A DNA stretch of 64,000 nucleotides from Chitinophagales bacterium (GCA_013298955.1 JAAFJT010000008.1:1-64000), one strand, 5' to 3'; positions 1 through 9,977 are shown, counted from the first letter of the stretch. Translations and numbers: made by a program. The notes: generated from the letters alone by a model not told the origin.

Positions 1-123
1 AAAGCATCCTTACAATCCTTCACATCATCAGCATCCTATTTCAAAAGCATCCTTACAATCCTTCACATCATCAGCATCCTAATTCAAAAAGCATCCTTCA
101 CATCATCAGCATCCTAATTCAAA
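1..123. repeat. Array of right-arm copies of the 'aatccttcacatcatcagcatcctatttc' family (family T)
   Basis: Three adjacent copies of (at)ccttcacatcatcagcatcctA/Tttc read directly; abuts the stop codon of the GxxExxY ORF. Confidence 0.9.
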
Positions 124-688
124 CCTTCTTGCCTTTTCGTTTATCATATTGCATCTTATGAAGCACCCACGCAGGAATATAATTGCGCAATTCAAATAAA
201 TCATCGGACGGTTCGCCGACCATTTCGGGCGTAATCGGTTGCGTTAGGGCATCGGGTTGAAAGCGATTGTTGAAAAGATGCTTAAATTGAAGTTGAATCG
301 TACCGAAATTGTAAAGCAGCCCCGCAGGAATATTCAATTGTTGCAGCGTATTGATAGCTTGCACAAAATCAACATCCGTTAATTGGCTTTTGGCTTTGAC
401 TTCAATAGTGACCTTGCCTTCGCAGAGAAAATCGACCCTTCGGTAAGCAATACGCAAGTTTTTGTAATGAATCGGCAACCAAACTTCTCGTTGAAAAGCA
501 ATCCCTGCTAAATTCAGTTCGATTGCCAACGCTCGACAATAAACATACTCCATATTGCCGATGCCCAAAGTCGTGCTGACACGCATAGCACAGGCATTGA
601 GTCGGTAGGTTAAATCCCCTTTTTCCATCATAGTTGTTTGTAATGGGTGAATAAAGCCCAAAAGTAACGCGTTTTTGATATTGGGCAA
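119..688 (-). CDS. GxxExxY family protein (PD-(D/E)XK nuclease-like, PDDEXK_3)
   Basis: Signature GNMEYVY (GxxExxY), then RRVDFLCEGKVTIEVKAK, matching a D...ExK nuclease core; initiation could be at the internal MMEKGDLTYRLN. Confidence 0.85.
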   Translation of the reverse strand: MPNIKNALLLGFIHPLQTTMMEKGDLTYRLNACAMRVSTTLGIGNMEYVYCRALAIELNLAGIAFQREVWLPIHYKNLRIAYRRVDFLCEGKVTIEVKAKSQLTDVDFVQAINTLQQLNIPAGLLYNFGTIQLQFKHLFNNRFQPDALTQPITPEMVGEPSDDLFELRNYIPAWVLHKMQYDKRKGKKV

Positions 689-696
689 CGTTTTTG

Positions 697-908
697 AAAT
701 AGGATGCTGATGATTTGAAGGATTGAAAGGATGTTTTGAGTAAAAATTTGCGCTTTTCAGTAGAAAATATCCTTCAAATCCTTCAAATCATCAGCATCCT
801 ATTTCAAAAAATATCCTTCAAATCCCTCACATCATCAGCATCCTATTTCAAAAAATACCCTTCACATCATCAGCATCCTATTTCAAAAAGCATCCTTTTG
901 AATCCTTT
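697..908. repeat. Family T palindrome (697-~810) followed by extra tandem right arms
   Basis: gaaataggatgctgatgatttgaaggattgaaaggatgtttt pairs with aaaatatccttcaaatccttcaaatcatcagcatcctatttc; further copies follow to ~908. Confidence 0.9.
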
Positions 909-1030
909 TTGCCCTGTTGAAGGCTTTGAGGAGTGCTTTTTTCTGAGTTTCAGATAATACGCGTTCTGCCTGTTCAGCTATTGGAATTGCTTCTTGAACT
1001 TCTCGTTTCCTGCATCATTGCCTTGATGCG

Positions 1031-1430
1031 TTATCTCAAATCGTTCCAGCTCGCTTCATCATGTAACGATTTGAGATAACGTTCATATTCCAAGCCTTTG
1101 CGTTTCGGGAGTTTGGCAATGGCTAATTTTTCTTTCGCCTTGTCTATGCCTTTGGCGGTGAAATCATCCTCGACTTTAGCATTTTTGAACAAATACACCC
1201 ATTCATCCAACGTATCGTTGATTTCGCCTGAAAATTCTAAGGCTTGAACCAAGTAATATTCGGTATAAATTCGAGAAAATAAAATTTTGTTTGCTATTCC
1301 TCATTCAAAACGAGTTCATCGTTGAGATGCATGCCTTTGAAAACGGTATAGCCATGATAGATATAATCATCGACACGATTCCATTTGGCTTTTTTGCGCG
1401 ATTGATTGCCTTCGCTCTCTTAGATTTCTA
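1031..1430 (-). pseudogene. Rpn-family (PD-(D/E)XK transposase/nuclease) C-terminal remnant, frameshifted
   Basis: Conceptual translation ...YTVFKGMHLNDELVLNEE(frameshift)NKILFSRIYTEYYLVQALEFSGEINDTLDEWVYLFKNAKVEDDFTAKGIDKAKEKL... resembles Rpn C-terminal regions; no intact catalytic N-terminus found. Confidence 0.65.
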
Positions 1431-1796
1431 AAATGAGGATCTTTTTCCAAAAGAAAGTGGTATCCAAATTCAACTTTTTGCGTTTGCTTACGCAATTTTT
1501 TTGTACAAAAATCGTTTTGGAAACGATATAATGCCATTTGCGGCATGATTTTTTCTGCAAACGAAAAGTTCCTTCTTCGCCAGCAAACAAAGCCTCCGAC
1601 TCCAACCAGAATTAATTGTTTATCAACAAATCCCAAGCGTATTTCGCACACTTCATAATAACTATTGTAGGGTGCTGCATTTCAAATGCGGTGCTGCAAC
1701 ATCGTTATTAGGTTGTATGGTCATTGATTATCAAAATATTGGTAATCAATAATTTCAATATTAAAAAAAAATAATTTCAAAAAACAAATGTTCTTT

Positions 1797-1804
1797 TATC
1801 TTTG
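1797..1804 (+). promoter_or_regulatory. Candidate Bacteroidota -7 element TAtcTTTG upstream of the coiled-coil gene
   Basis: tatctttg match to TAnnTTTG; -33 box weak. Confidence 0.4.
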
Positions 1805-1935
1805 CCAAAAGCAAACATAACCAAATTTTATTTTAAGTTTTCATTAACGTAACGAGTGTGTGACGAGACCTTTTAAAGATAGTCTTTAAAACGTAATTCT
1901 TATTCCACACTAAAAAAATCAAAACAAACGTCATT

Positions 1936-3174
1936 ATGAGTAGTTCTCAAAATCAAGATTCGAGAGGCAAATTGTTACCTTGGGCGGGCGCGATTATTGT
2001 AGCTTTGTTAGGCACAAACGCGTATCTTTGGACCAACAAGAGTACGACCGAAACGAAATTAGGCGAGACCGTCAAAGTTTTGGATGACACCAAAACCGTA
2101 AGAGATTCATTACAAAGGGTTTATGAAGCGGCTGTCGTTGAATTGGAAGGCATGAAAGGTAAAAACTCCGAGTTGAACCTTGCCATTGATAAGCAAAAAG
2201 CAGATTTGCAATCGCAAAAAAGTAAGATTGATGCGGCTTTATCGTCTGGTAACAAGGACAAAAAAGCATTGCAAGAGGCTTTGCGTCAGATTGAGGAGTT
2301 GAAATCGCAAGCAGCAGGCGCGTTGGCACAAGTGAGCGATTTGCAAAACAAATTGGGCGTTGTCCAAGAACAGTTGAAAACGGAGGTGAAGGCAAAAGAG
2401 GAAGTCACCGCGAAATTAACAGAAGTCACCACTGCGCACAAGGAAACGGAAACCAAATTGGCTACGACTTCCGAAGCAAAAGGCAAATTGGAAGAGGAAA
2501 AAAAGAAATTGGATAATAAGGTGGATGTCGCAAGTGTCGTCCGCGTGAACAATTTCGATGACCCACAAGGGTTTGAAGTGAGCAAGAAAAATGGCAAAGA
2601 AAGCTCTGTCAGCAAGGCGCAAAACATGGAAAGAGTGCGTTTTTGTTTCGATGCACAGGAAAATCATGTGGCAAAAGCGGGTTCTGAGTCGTTTTATGTA
2701 GCCATACAAGATGCCACTGGGGTCACGATTGAAGGACCGGGCGGCGGCGTAACGAAGTTGAATGACGGTACGGAAGCGAAATACACGTTTGTTCAAACCC
2801 AAGAATTGTCCAATGCAGCTCATAAAGTTTGTACGCAATGGGATCCAGCTACGAAATTACAAAAAGGAAGCTATAACATTTCGTTCCAACGCCCATCAAG
2901 TAACGCGGTTTATCCGCAGGCAGGATGTTACAAACCAAATCCGTCATGGCATACATGTCTTCCGCAGGTTCGCCAACGGATAATCCGCCAATCGCATTGC
3001 CTTCTCTGCCAAAACTCGCTATCGTCTCTGCGGACTCTATGCGCAAATCTTTATACGTACTGCCTTGAACAATCGGGAAAAACGCTTGTGGATAATCATA
3101 ATGCGATTCCGTCGAATCAAAACGCTCACAACACCGCTTCAACCAACGATGCGTTAAACCTAATGAATTTTTAG
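1936..3174 (+). CDS. Coiled-coil membrane-anchored protein; the last ~95 aa are out-of-context sequence antisense to tgt
   Basis: N-terminal TM segment (LPWAGAIIVALLGTNAYLW), long K/E/Q coiled coil, then a beta-type domain; the frame runs into tgt antisense after ~2881. Confidence 0.7.
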   Translation: MSSSQNQDSRGKLLPWAGAIIVALLGTNAYLWTNKSTTETKLGETVKVLDDTKTVRDSLQRVYEAAVVELEGMKGKNSELNLAIDKQKADLQSQKSKIDAALSSGNKDKKALQEALRQIEELKSQAAGALAQVSDLQNKLGVVQEQLKTEVKAKEEVTAKLTEVTTAHKETETKLATTSEAKGKLEEEKKKLDNKVDVASVVRVNNFDDPQGFEVSKKNGKESSVSKAQNMERVRFCFDAQENHVAKAGSESFYVAIQDATGVTIEGPGGGVTKLNDGTEAKYTFVQTQELSNAAHKVCTQWDPATKLQKGSYNISFQRPSSNAVYPQAGCYKPNPSWHTCLPQVRQRIIRQSHCLLCQNSLSSLRTLCANLYTYCLEQSGKTLVDNHNAIPSNQNAHNTASTNDALNLMNF

Positions 3175-3652
3175 CATATTTGTAATCGCAAGGATAGGGC
3201 GTACATTCGTCAAAAGCCATGATGATGTCGCCGCCAATCGTGCGTTGAATGTCAATCGCAATTTCAGGTGAAAAAAAATGTTTCGACCCGTCAATATGCG
3301 ATTGAAACGTCACGCCTTCTTCTTTGATTTTGCGGCGGTGCGCCAATGAATAGACTTGATAACCGCCTGAATCGGTCAAAATCGGATGATTCCAACCATT
3401 GAAACGATGCAAACCGCCCGCTTTGCGCAAAATATCCAATCCGGGACGCAAATAAAGGTGATACGTATTGCCTAAAATGATTTGTGCTTGAATGTCGTTT
3501 TCCAATTCGCGCTGATGTACGCCTTTGACCGTTCCGAGTGTGCCAACAGGCATGAAAATAGGGGTTTCAATCGTGCCGTGCGCTGTTTCGATGCTTCCAG
3601 CGCGGGCTTTTGATTGTAAATCTGTATGGAGTAATGTAAATTTGAAACACAT
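2849..3652 (-). pseudogene. tgt: Truncated tRNA-guanine transglycosylase
   Basis: Tgt motifs GNTYHLYLRPG, LTDSGGYQV, FDECTPYP, VQGSTYKDLR, GGLSVGE, PRYLMGVGT; ends ~10 aa after MGVGT, lacking the FDCV...zinc-binding C-terminus. Confidence 0.85.
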
Positions 3653-3757
3653 AGGTCACATAGGTTACATAGGACACATAAGGGAAATTCATTGGGAAAG
3701 CAGCATTTTCAACGAATGCCCTATGTGTCCTATGCTTCCTATGTGTCCTATGTGTTA
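3644..3757. repeat. Family C palindrome (cacatagga nonamers)
   Basis: Left arm cacataggt/cacataggt/tacatagga/cacataagg; right arm ccctatgtg/tcctatgct/tcctatgtg/tcctatgtg. Confidence 0.9.
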
Positions 3758-3828
3758 AAAAAAAAGCGGCATTTTACAAAATTAAATTTTGAAAAATGCC
3801 GCTTGATAGCTTTTAAAAAGGGTGGAAA

Positions 3829-5421
3829 TTACTTTACGAAAAAGTTCATACCACCAATATCACGCGCAACAGCATCTCCCGGACACCGCGCTTTGATGTT
3901 GTAAAAGTTGTATAAATCGCCCGGTTTTGCTGCTTGCACCAAACGTTGTGCTTTTTCATCAAAAGCACCACCGTTGACGACCGCAGGCACAGGGTCTTCC
4001 CGACGCGGAATCCGCACCATCGTAAAACTTTGAATCGAACATTTTGCTTCAAAATCAAAGCCTTCCAATACTGGAATGATACCCATTTGCGCACCCATTT
4101 CACCAGAACCCATCGCACCACCTTTTTTCATACTTAAAGTGGGGACTGGACTTGGAATCAATTTCACACGGAAATCAAAAGTTTGGTTCAAACCACCGCC
4201 CGAAACCGCAATTTTAGCAATCCCAACACTGGAAGCTGTTGCAACATATTTGCCATTGCCATTCGGTCTCAACGTACAACCCGAACCATTCACTTGTAAT
4301 TGATTGCTCGAAACACCCGCCGCCGCAATCGAAATCGGATTATCAACGCCAATGTAAAGCACATTCATCTTATCCGCAGAACATGCCACAGAACGTTGAC
4401 CCACTTCGTATTTAAATTGCTTAGAAAAGTTATCCGTTTTTCCTGTAAATGGATTCGTTAAAGAAATATCTACTTTATAAGTCTTTTCACCTACGCCACT
4501 TGCCGTTGCTTCATAGACCCCTTTGCCATCTTTGATAGGCAACGAAGAACCATCCACCCGGTAAGACATACCGCTTTTCAACTGTTGAGAAGACGCACTC
4601 AAAAAGATTTCAGAAGTAAATTTTTCGCCAGAAATGACATATCCTTTTTCAGCCGCACTCACAGGCTCGAATTTGTCAAATTGAATGACATTCGCACCGA
4701 CTTTACTCGCCAAATAATTGATGATAGAAGCCTCTGCCGTACGCGCATCGTTTTGAAACTTACTCAAAATCGGATAACACGCCGCAACAGGCATGTAACC
4801 AAAGGTGAATTGTTCCCAACTTTTTTTGCCATACGTTTTCCAATCATTTTCATCAATGTTCAAAGGCAATTGATCTTTCATTTGTTTCAACTCCGCTTCA
4901 GCGTTACCGCCTTTGCCTTTGACCAAACCGCTAATTGATGAAATTAGACCTAACAATCTATCCCGCGTTTCAAGGACTTTGCCTTTCATTTCAATCCCTT
5001 TACCCGGTTTTTTCGCATCACCTACGAAGAAACGTTGTGGAATTTCCTTATCTTTGTACCGAACAGGTTTACCAGCCTTCGTTTTATCGGGGTCTGTCAT
5101 CGGGACAAGACCACCTGCCTCTTTATCCAATTGCATTCTGATACCATCGATGTATGCGATAAAATCCTTAACAATCAAAGAGGCTTTCACCGCCGCTTCT
5201 GCCAAAGGTTTATCTTCAGGACGATTTTTCACCTCATTATCCATTGACTTTTGAGACTTTTGATTGGAACTATCCAACAAAAGGTTTGTGCCAACGATAC
5301 TTTTATCAATGCGAAAGAAAGCGTTAATAATTTCGGCAGATACGTTCAGAGCCAACATGGCAGTCAAGACCAAATACATTAAGTTGATCATTAACTGCCG
5401 GGGTTCCTTTGGTATTGACAT
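3829..5421 (-). CDS. gldM: Gliding motility / T9SS protein GldM (PorM)
   Basis: N-terminus MSIPKEPRQLMINLMYLVLTAMLALNVSAEIINAF; size and adjacency to gldL. Confidence 0.95.
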   Translation of the reverse strand: MSIPKEPRQLMINLMYLVLTAMLALNVSAEIINAFFRIDKSIVGTNLLLDSSNQKSQKSMDNEVKNRPEDKPLAEAAVKASLIVKDFIAYIDGIRMQLDKEAGGLVPMTDPDKTKAGKPVRYKDKEIPQRFFVGDAKKPGKGIEMKGKVLETRDRLLGLISSISGLVKGKGGNAEAELKQMKDQLPLNIDENDWKTYGKKSWEQFTFGYMPVAACYPILSKFQNDARTAEASIINYLASKVGANVIQFDKFEPVSAAEKGYVISGEKFTSEIFLSASSQQLKSGMSYRVDGSSLPIKDGKGVYEATASGVGEKTYKVDISLTNPFTGKTDNFSKQFKYEVGQRSVACSADKMNVLYIGVDNPISIAAAGVSSNQLQVNGSGCTLRPNGNGKYVATASSVGIAKIAVSGGGLNQTFDFRVKLIPSPVPTLSMKKGGAMGSGEMGAQMGIIPVLEGFDFEAKCSIQSFTMVRIPRREDPVPAVVNGGAFDEKAQRLVQAAKPGDLYNFYNIKARCPGDAVARDIGGMNFFVK

Positions 5422-5470
5422 TTTTTGATATTTTAAACAGTTAAAAATGAATTTATACCTTCAAAAGACA

Positions 5471-5604
5471 AATTGAAACACGGATGACACGGATAGGGCG
5501 GATTTTCGCGGATTTTAATTGTTTTTTGTTTTAAATGATTTTTAAAATCAAGAAACAAAAATCAGTGAAAATCCGCCCTATCTGCGTCATCTGTGTTTCA
5601 ATTT
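5471..5604. repeat. Family G palindrome (ggatgacacggatagggcggatttt)
   Basis: aattgaaacacggatgacacggatagggcggatttt...aaaatccgccctatctgcgtcatctgtgtttcaattt; lies between gldM and gldL. Confidence 0.9.
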
Positions 5605-5607
5605 ATC

Positions 5608-6234
5608 TTATTTACCACCGCGCATAGCAGACAACATACCACCATAGACACCATTCAAAGAGGTCAAATTATCGTTCAATTTTTTGATTTGCTCTTTGTA
5701 CATCTCCATTTGTTGCTTGTACATTTTGGTATCTTCAATCGATTCCGTCATGCTTTCCATCGCCATTGTCAATTTATTATAGACGCTGTTCATGGTTTTG
5801 ACTTTATCTTGTACGCCAGAGAAATCTGCTTGACGCAATGCGTCTAAAGAACCCAAAGTCGCTGATTGTTTTTTCAACTCCGTCAACATGCCCACTAAAT
5901 TTTGCTCTACGATTTTACCGTCCAAACCCGGCAGTTGTGGTTGAGGCGCGCCGCCACCACCGCCACCGATGAACTCAGGCGTGATTGCAGACACTTTCGC
6001 ATTGTAATCCGCCAAACCCGGATACAATTTATCCCAATAGTAATCAGGATCAGGTCCTAAAATACCCAACATCAAGAATAAACCTGCCTCAACAGACAAT
6101 CCTAAAATTAACATCTCACTCGCGTAAGGCCAGCTCTCGATTTTGAATAAGGCACCCATCAAAACGATGGCAGCACCCACACCAATAATCAAGTTTTTTA
6201 GATACTTAAAAAATTTTGATTTGAAGAAATTCAT
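5608..6234 (-). CDS. gldL: Gliding motility / T9SS protein GldL (PorL)
   Basis: Two TM helices; ALFKIESWPYASEMLILGLSVEAGLF; adjacent to gldM. Confidence 0.95.
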   Translation of the reverse strand: MNFFKSKFFKYLKNLIIGVGAAIVLMGALFKIESWPYASEMLILGLSVEAGLFLMLGILGPDPDYYWDKLYPGLADYNAKVSAITPEFIGGGGGGAPQPQLPGLDGKIVEQNLVGMLTELKKQSATLGSLDALRQADFSGVQDKVKTMNSVYNKLTMAMESMTESIEDTKMYKQQMEMYKEQIKKLNDNLTSLNGVYGGMLSAMRGGK

Positions 6235-6933
6235 CTTTCTAATACTTTAAAAGTTAGTGAATGATTTTATTAAACAATAATATGACTTTCCTATATAAAC
6301 TTTTGGCACTTAAAAAAAAGAGTACACTTGACCGCCAACCCGTCAAGTATAAGCACTGCCCCTTCTGTGGGAACAGACATAATTTTTTTTGATGCTTTTT
6401 TGAATATTGTTTACCAGCGACAACGAATAGAGGTGGTCGAGTCTTCTCGTTCCAAGTTCATCGGGCGTTGTTTTTGAATCGGTTGTGGACTTTCAAAAAA
6501 AGTACCAATGGAACGTCCTACCTCAAAAAAAATAGATTAAATGGCTTTAAACCACCAAAATTAATTTGAAAACTTATGTAAGTAATTGGTAATCAATTTG
6601 TTTGGTTTAAAAACTTTTTTTAATTATTTTCTAAATGGTATTATAATTTGGACTGTTTCACGAGATTCGCCTACTTGTTTTTTTACTCCCTGCTTTTAAT
6701 TTTCAATGCTTCTGGCATGGAACTGAACTTTGCAGTGCAAATATCTAAAAAAGTATTCAGAAAAGAGGTATTTTTTTTTCTTAAAATATTGTTTTTTTTT
6801 ATTATTATGATTTTTCATGTTGGAATGGAAGTGTTCTTGAACACAAGTTACGGTACATTAACGGGATATAAATAGGGAAATTGCGCCCATTTTCTTAAAG
6901 AAATGTGAAAACAGGCGCGATTTTTCTTAAAAT

Positions 6934-8202
6934 TTAGTTAAAATCGTTGATTGAACGCCCTAAAAATGTCAATACGCATCTAAAACCAATATATGATTTT
7001 GTGGTGTCTTGATACTCATAAGCCCGCGTTCCAGTCTGCAAATAATAAGCAATATCTTTCCAAGAACCGCCCCGAATTACTTTTCGTTTTTTTGCAATCG
7101 GGTCATTTTCTTTGGCATCATACCGATAATCAGGGTCTAAATCGTGCAAACCACTTGTATTATCAACATAGGCTGTAATCGTCCATTCCGCCACATTGCC
7201 AGACATATTGTATAAGCCAAAATCATTTGGGAAATACGCATCTGCTTTCACCGTATATTGCCCGCCATCTTCTGGATAATTACCACGTCCGGGTTTAAAG
7301 TTTGCCAGCAAACATCCTTTCGAGTTACGTGTATAGTAACCACCCCAAGGATACGGTGCTAAATCATGCCCACCACGAGAAGCATACTCCCACTCTGCCT
7401 CTGTTGGCAAACGGAAATCTTCGATATTGACCCCATCTTTACCACTACCGCGATAAGTATTCCATAATTTCGTTCTCCACCAGCAAAAAGCCTTCGCCAT
7501 TTTCCAATTGACCCCAACAACGGGATAATCATCAAACGCAGGATGCCAAAAATAGTTCCGCGTCATCGGCTCATTATACGCATAGGCAAAATCCCGAATC
7601 CAAACTAAAGTATCAGGATAAATCGCCACTTTATCTCTGGCAATATATTTCGAGCGCGATTGACGACGTTTAGGGTCACGCACATCATGTGCTGCTTCTT
7701 GCCATTTGTACTCCTCATAATTGACGATAAATTTATCGACATTCAATTCTTTTTTACCAGAAAGCCGGTCTCCGCCCTGATAGTACAAATCTTTTAACGA
7801 CTCATCCGTCCAGTCGATATCTTGTTCCCAGTCCAACACCGTTTCATTGGCACCGCCATCTTCCACTTCCTGTTTGTGGTCGAGGATGGTGTGGGCAATC
7901 GAATCCTGTACCCATTCAACGAATTGACGATACTCATTATTCGTAATTTCCGTATCGTCCATAAAGAAACCTTGAATCGAGACCGACTTAGGGCGGTTAA
8001 CGAAAGTGTTGCTCACATCTTGGTCACTGGGCCCCATGTGGAAAGAGCCAGATGGGATATAAACCATGCCGTAAGGATTGATGCCCTTCCAGGTAGGTCG
8101 ATTCCGCGAGCCGACAAGTTGTCCGTTCTCCTTCTTACCGCATGATGCGAGCAATGACCCCACCGCAAGGGTCCCGAGAAGTGTTCTTAATTGTTTTTTC
8201 AT
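6934..8202 (-). CDS. gldK: T9SS lipoprotein GldK (PorK), formylglycine-generating-enzyme-like fold
   Basis: Lipobox LLASCG; MVYIPSGSFHMGPSDQD, TEAEWEYASRGG, VIRGGSW; first in K-L-M order; start taken at MKKQLRTLLG. Confidence 0.9.
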   Translation of the reverse strand: MKKQLRTLLGTLAVGSLLASCGKKENGQLVGSRNRPTWKGINPYGMVYIPSGSFHMGPSDQDVSNTFVNRPKSVSIQGFFMDDTEITNNEYRQFVEWVQDSIAHTILDHKQEVEDGGANETVLDWEQDIDWTDESLKDLYYQGGDRLSGKKELNVDKFIVNYEEYKWQEAAHDVRDPKRRQSRSKYIARDKVAIYPDTLVWIRDFAYAYNEPMTRNYFWHPAFDDYPVVGVNWKMAKAFCWWRTKLWNTYRGSGKDGVNIEDFRLPTEAEWEYASRGGHDLAPYPWGGYYTRNSKGCLLANFKPGRGNYPEDGGQYTVKADAYFPNDFGLYNMSGNVAEWTITAYVDNTSGLHDLDPDYRYDAKENDPIAKKRKVIRGGSWKDIAYYLQTGTRAYEYQDTTKSYIGFRCVLTFLGRSINDFN

Positions 8203-8552
8203 TGTTGACACTCTGTTTTCCTTCAAATGGAAATGAGGCAATTAATACCTCTAAATGAATACTTTTTTTGTTATATGTCAGTTGCTACCAAACGGTCTTT
8301 TTGGCTATTTAGACTATTTGTGACAACCATCTAAACTTGTTCTTTCAAAAAACGCGCCATTAGAAAAGGTTTTTTTTCGCAAAACACCTCCAAAAAAGCC
8401 ATATGAAAGCCCCTTTTTTGATGCATCAAGCGGTTTGGTGTCCGAACAGTTATCAAAACGACACTTTTCGGCTAAAATTATGTTGATTAAAAATTTTTTT
8501 TTCGGAGGCAACGAAATAAACTTTCATAGGAACTGCGATAAGACTCCCATAA

Positions 8553-9560
8553 CTATAAACCGATTTTAGCGGATATATCCAACATCTTATCAATGCAAAC
8601 ACGTCCTTCTCGAATCACGCGCTCTGATAACGTGATTTCGGGTAATTCATATTTTAAACACAAATACAATTTTTCTAATGTGTTTAAACGCATATGAGGG
8701 CATTCATTGCAAGCGCAATTGTTGGTTGGCGGTGCGGGAATAAACAATTTGTGTGGAGATGCCTTCTGCATTTGGTGTAAAATGCCCGGTTCGGTTGCTA
8801 CAATGAACTCTTTTGCGGCATCTGTTTGTGTAAATTTCAATAAACCAGAAGTCGAACCAATATAATGGGCTTTCTCCAATAAAGGAGCTTCACATTCGGG
8901 ATGCGCAATCAACTTCGCTTGCGGATGCCGCACCATTAATTTGGTAATTTTTTCATTGGAAAAAATCTCATGTACCATACACGCGCCATTCCACAAGACC
9001 ATCTTTCGACCCGTTTGCTTGATAAGATACGCTCCAAGGTTTTTATCAGGCGCGAAAATAATTTCTTTATCGGCGGGAATGCTGCGAATAATGGCTTCCG
9101 CGTTGCTCGAAGTGCAACAAATATCGGTCAATGTTTTCAATTCCGCCGTACAATTGACGTAACTCACCACCACATGATTGGGATGTTTTTCCTTAAATTT
9201 GCGAAAAAGCGGTGCAGGCGCGGAATCCGCTAACGAACAACCCGCTTTCAAATCAGGTAACAACACTTTTTTTTGGGGCGAAAGCATTTTAGCCGTTTCC
9301 GCCATAAAATGTACGCCCGCGAATACAATCATATCCGCTTTGGTTTTGGCAGCCTGTTGCGAAAGTTGCAAACTGTCGCCGATGTAGTCGGCTACATCTT
9401 GAATTTCGGAATCTTGGTAATAATGCGCCAAAATGACGGCATTTTTCTGGGTTTTAAGCAATTGAATCTCCTCCAACAAGTCCAAAGTGGGACTTATGTG
9501 CATGTCTAAATAGCCTTTTTGCTTTAATTTAGATTTTGCGGCAGTAATCGTAGTCTGCAT
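8553..9560 (-). CDS. nadA: Quinolinate synthase NadA
   Basis: [48 protein letters not shown]. Confidence 0.95.
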   Translation of the reverse strand: MQTTITAAKSKLKQKGYLDMHISPTLDLLEEIQLLKTQKNAVILAHYYQDSEIQDVADYIGDSLQLSQQAAKTKADMIVFAGVHFMAETAKMLSPQKKVLLPDLKAGCSLADSAPAPLFRKFKEKHPNHVVVSYVNCTAELKTLTDICCTSSNAEAIIRSIPADKEIIFAPDKNLGAYLIKQTGRKMVLWNGACMVHEIFSNEKITKLMVRHPQAKLIAHPECEAPLLEKAHYIGSTSGLLKFTQTDAAKEFIVATEPGILHQMQKASPHKLFIPAPPTNNCACNECPHMRLNTLEKLYLCLKYELPEITLSERVIREGRVCIDKMLDISAKIGL

Positions 9561-9734
9561 GGTTTTATATTTTTTTTACGATGGGTTCTGTGATTTGCTT
9601 TCTCAAACCTATTAACGTGAATTGCGGGAAAATAGTTTAGTTCGTTTAATTAAAAAACAAAGTGCGTTTGGAGCAAAGAAAATATTATGAGGGCGCAACA
9701 GTCAAGAAATCAGCCATTTCTTTTTTTTGAAAAT

Positions 9735-9871
9735 GCGATACAAATTGGAACACGGATGACGCGGATTGGGCGGATTTTCGCGGATTTTCGCGGATTTTTC
9801 ATTTTCGTACAAAAATAAAAAATCCGCGAAAATCCGCCCAATCCGCGTCATCTGTGTTCCAATAGTATCGC
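9735..9871. repeat. Family G palindrome
   Basis: gcgatacaaattggaacacggatgacgcggattgggcggatttt...aaaatccgcccaatccgcgtcatctgtgttccaatagtatcgc. Confidence 0.9.
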
Positions 9872-9977
9872 AACTTTCTCAAAAGCGAAAATTGCTATTG
9901 GGAAATAAATTACCCGACTACGATGCGTTTTGCTACTTTTGTGCTTGCAACTTTTGTTTCTCAATTATCTAAAAATC

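Noticed and set aside
1-908. Possible CRISPR array
   Set aside because: Units are contiguous ~9-nt multiples with no unique spacers, arms are inverted partners, and no cas genes are present.
2072-2838. Antisense ORFs 2072..2395, 2286..2627 and 2416..2838
   Set aside because: Opposite the coiled-coil gene; composition typical of shadow ORFs.
3525-3904. ORFs 3525..3758 and 3692..3904
   Set aside because: Antisense to tgt/gldM and reading through a family C palindrome.
6400-6460. 'tgtttaccag' resembling the SRP RNA signature
   Set aside because: The remainder of the SRP core (GGTCAGGTCCGGAAGGAAGCAGC) is absent.
6648-6875. 75-aa Phe-rich ORF in the gldK-gldL gap
   Set aside because: AT-rich homopolymer runs produce the F/K-rich peptide; no supporting start signals.
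8314-8511. 65-aa ORF between nadA and gldK
   Set aside because: No recognisable motif, low-complexity composition, lies in an intergenic leader region.
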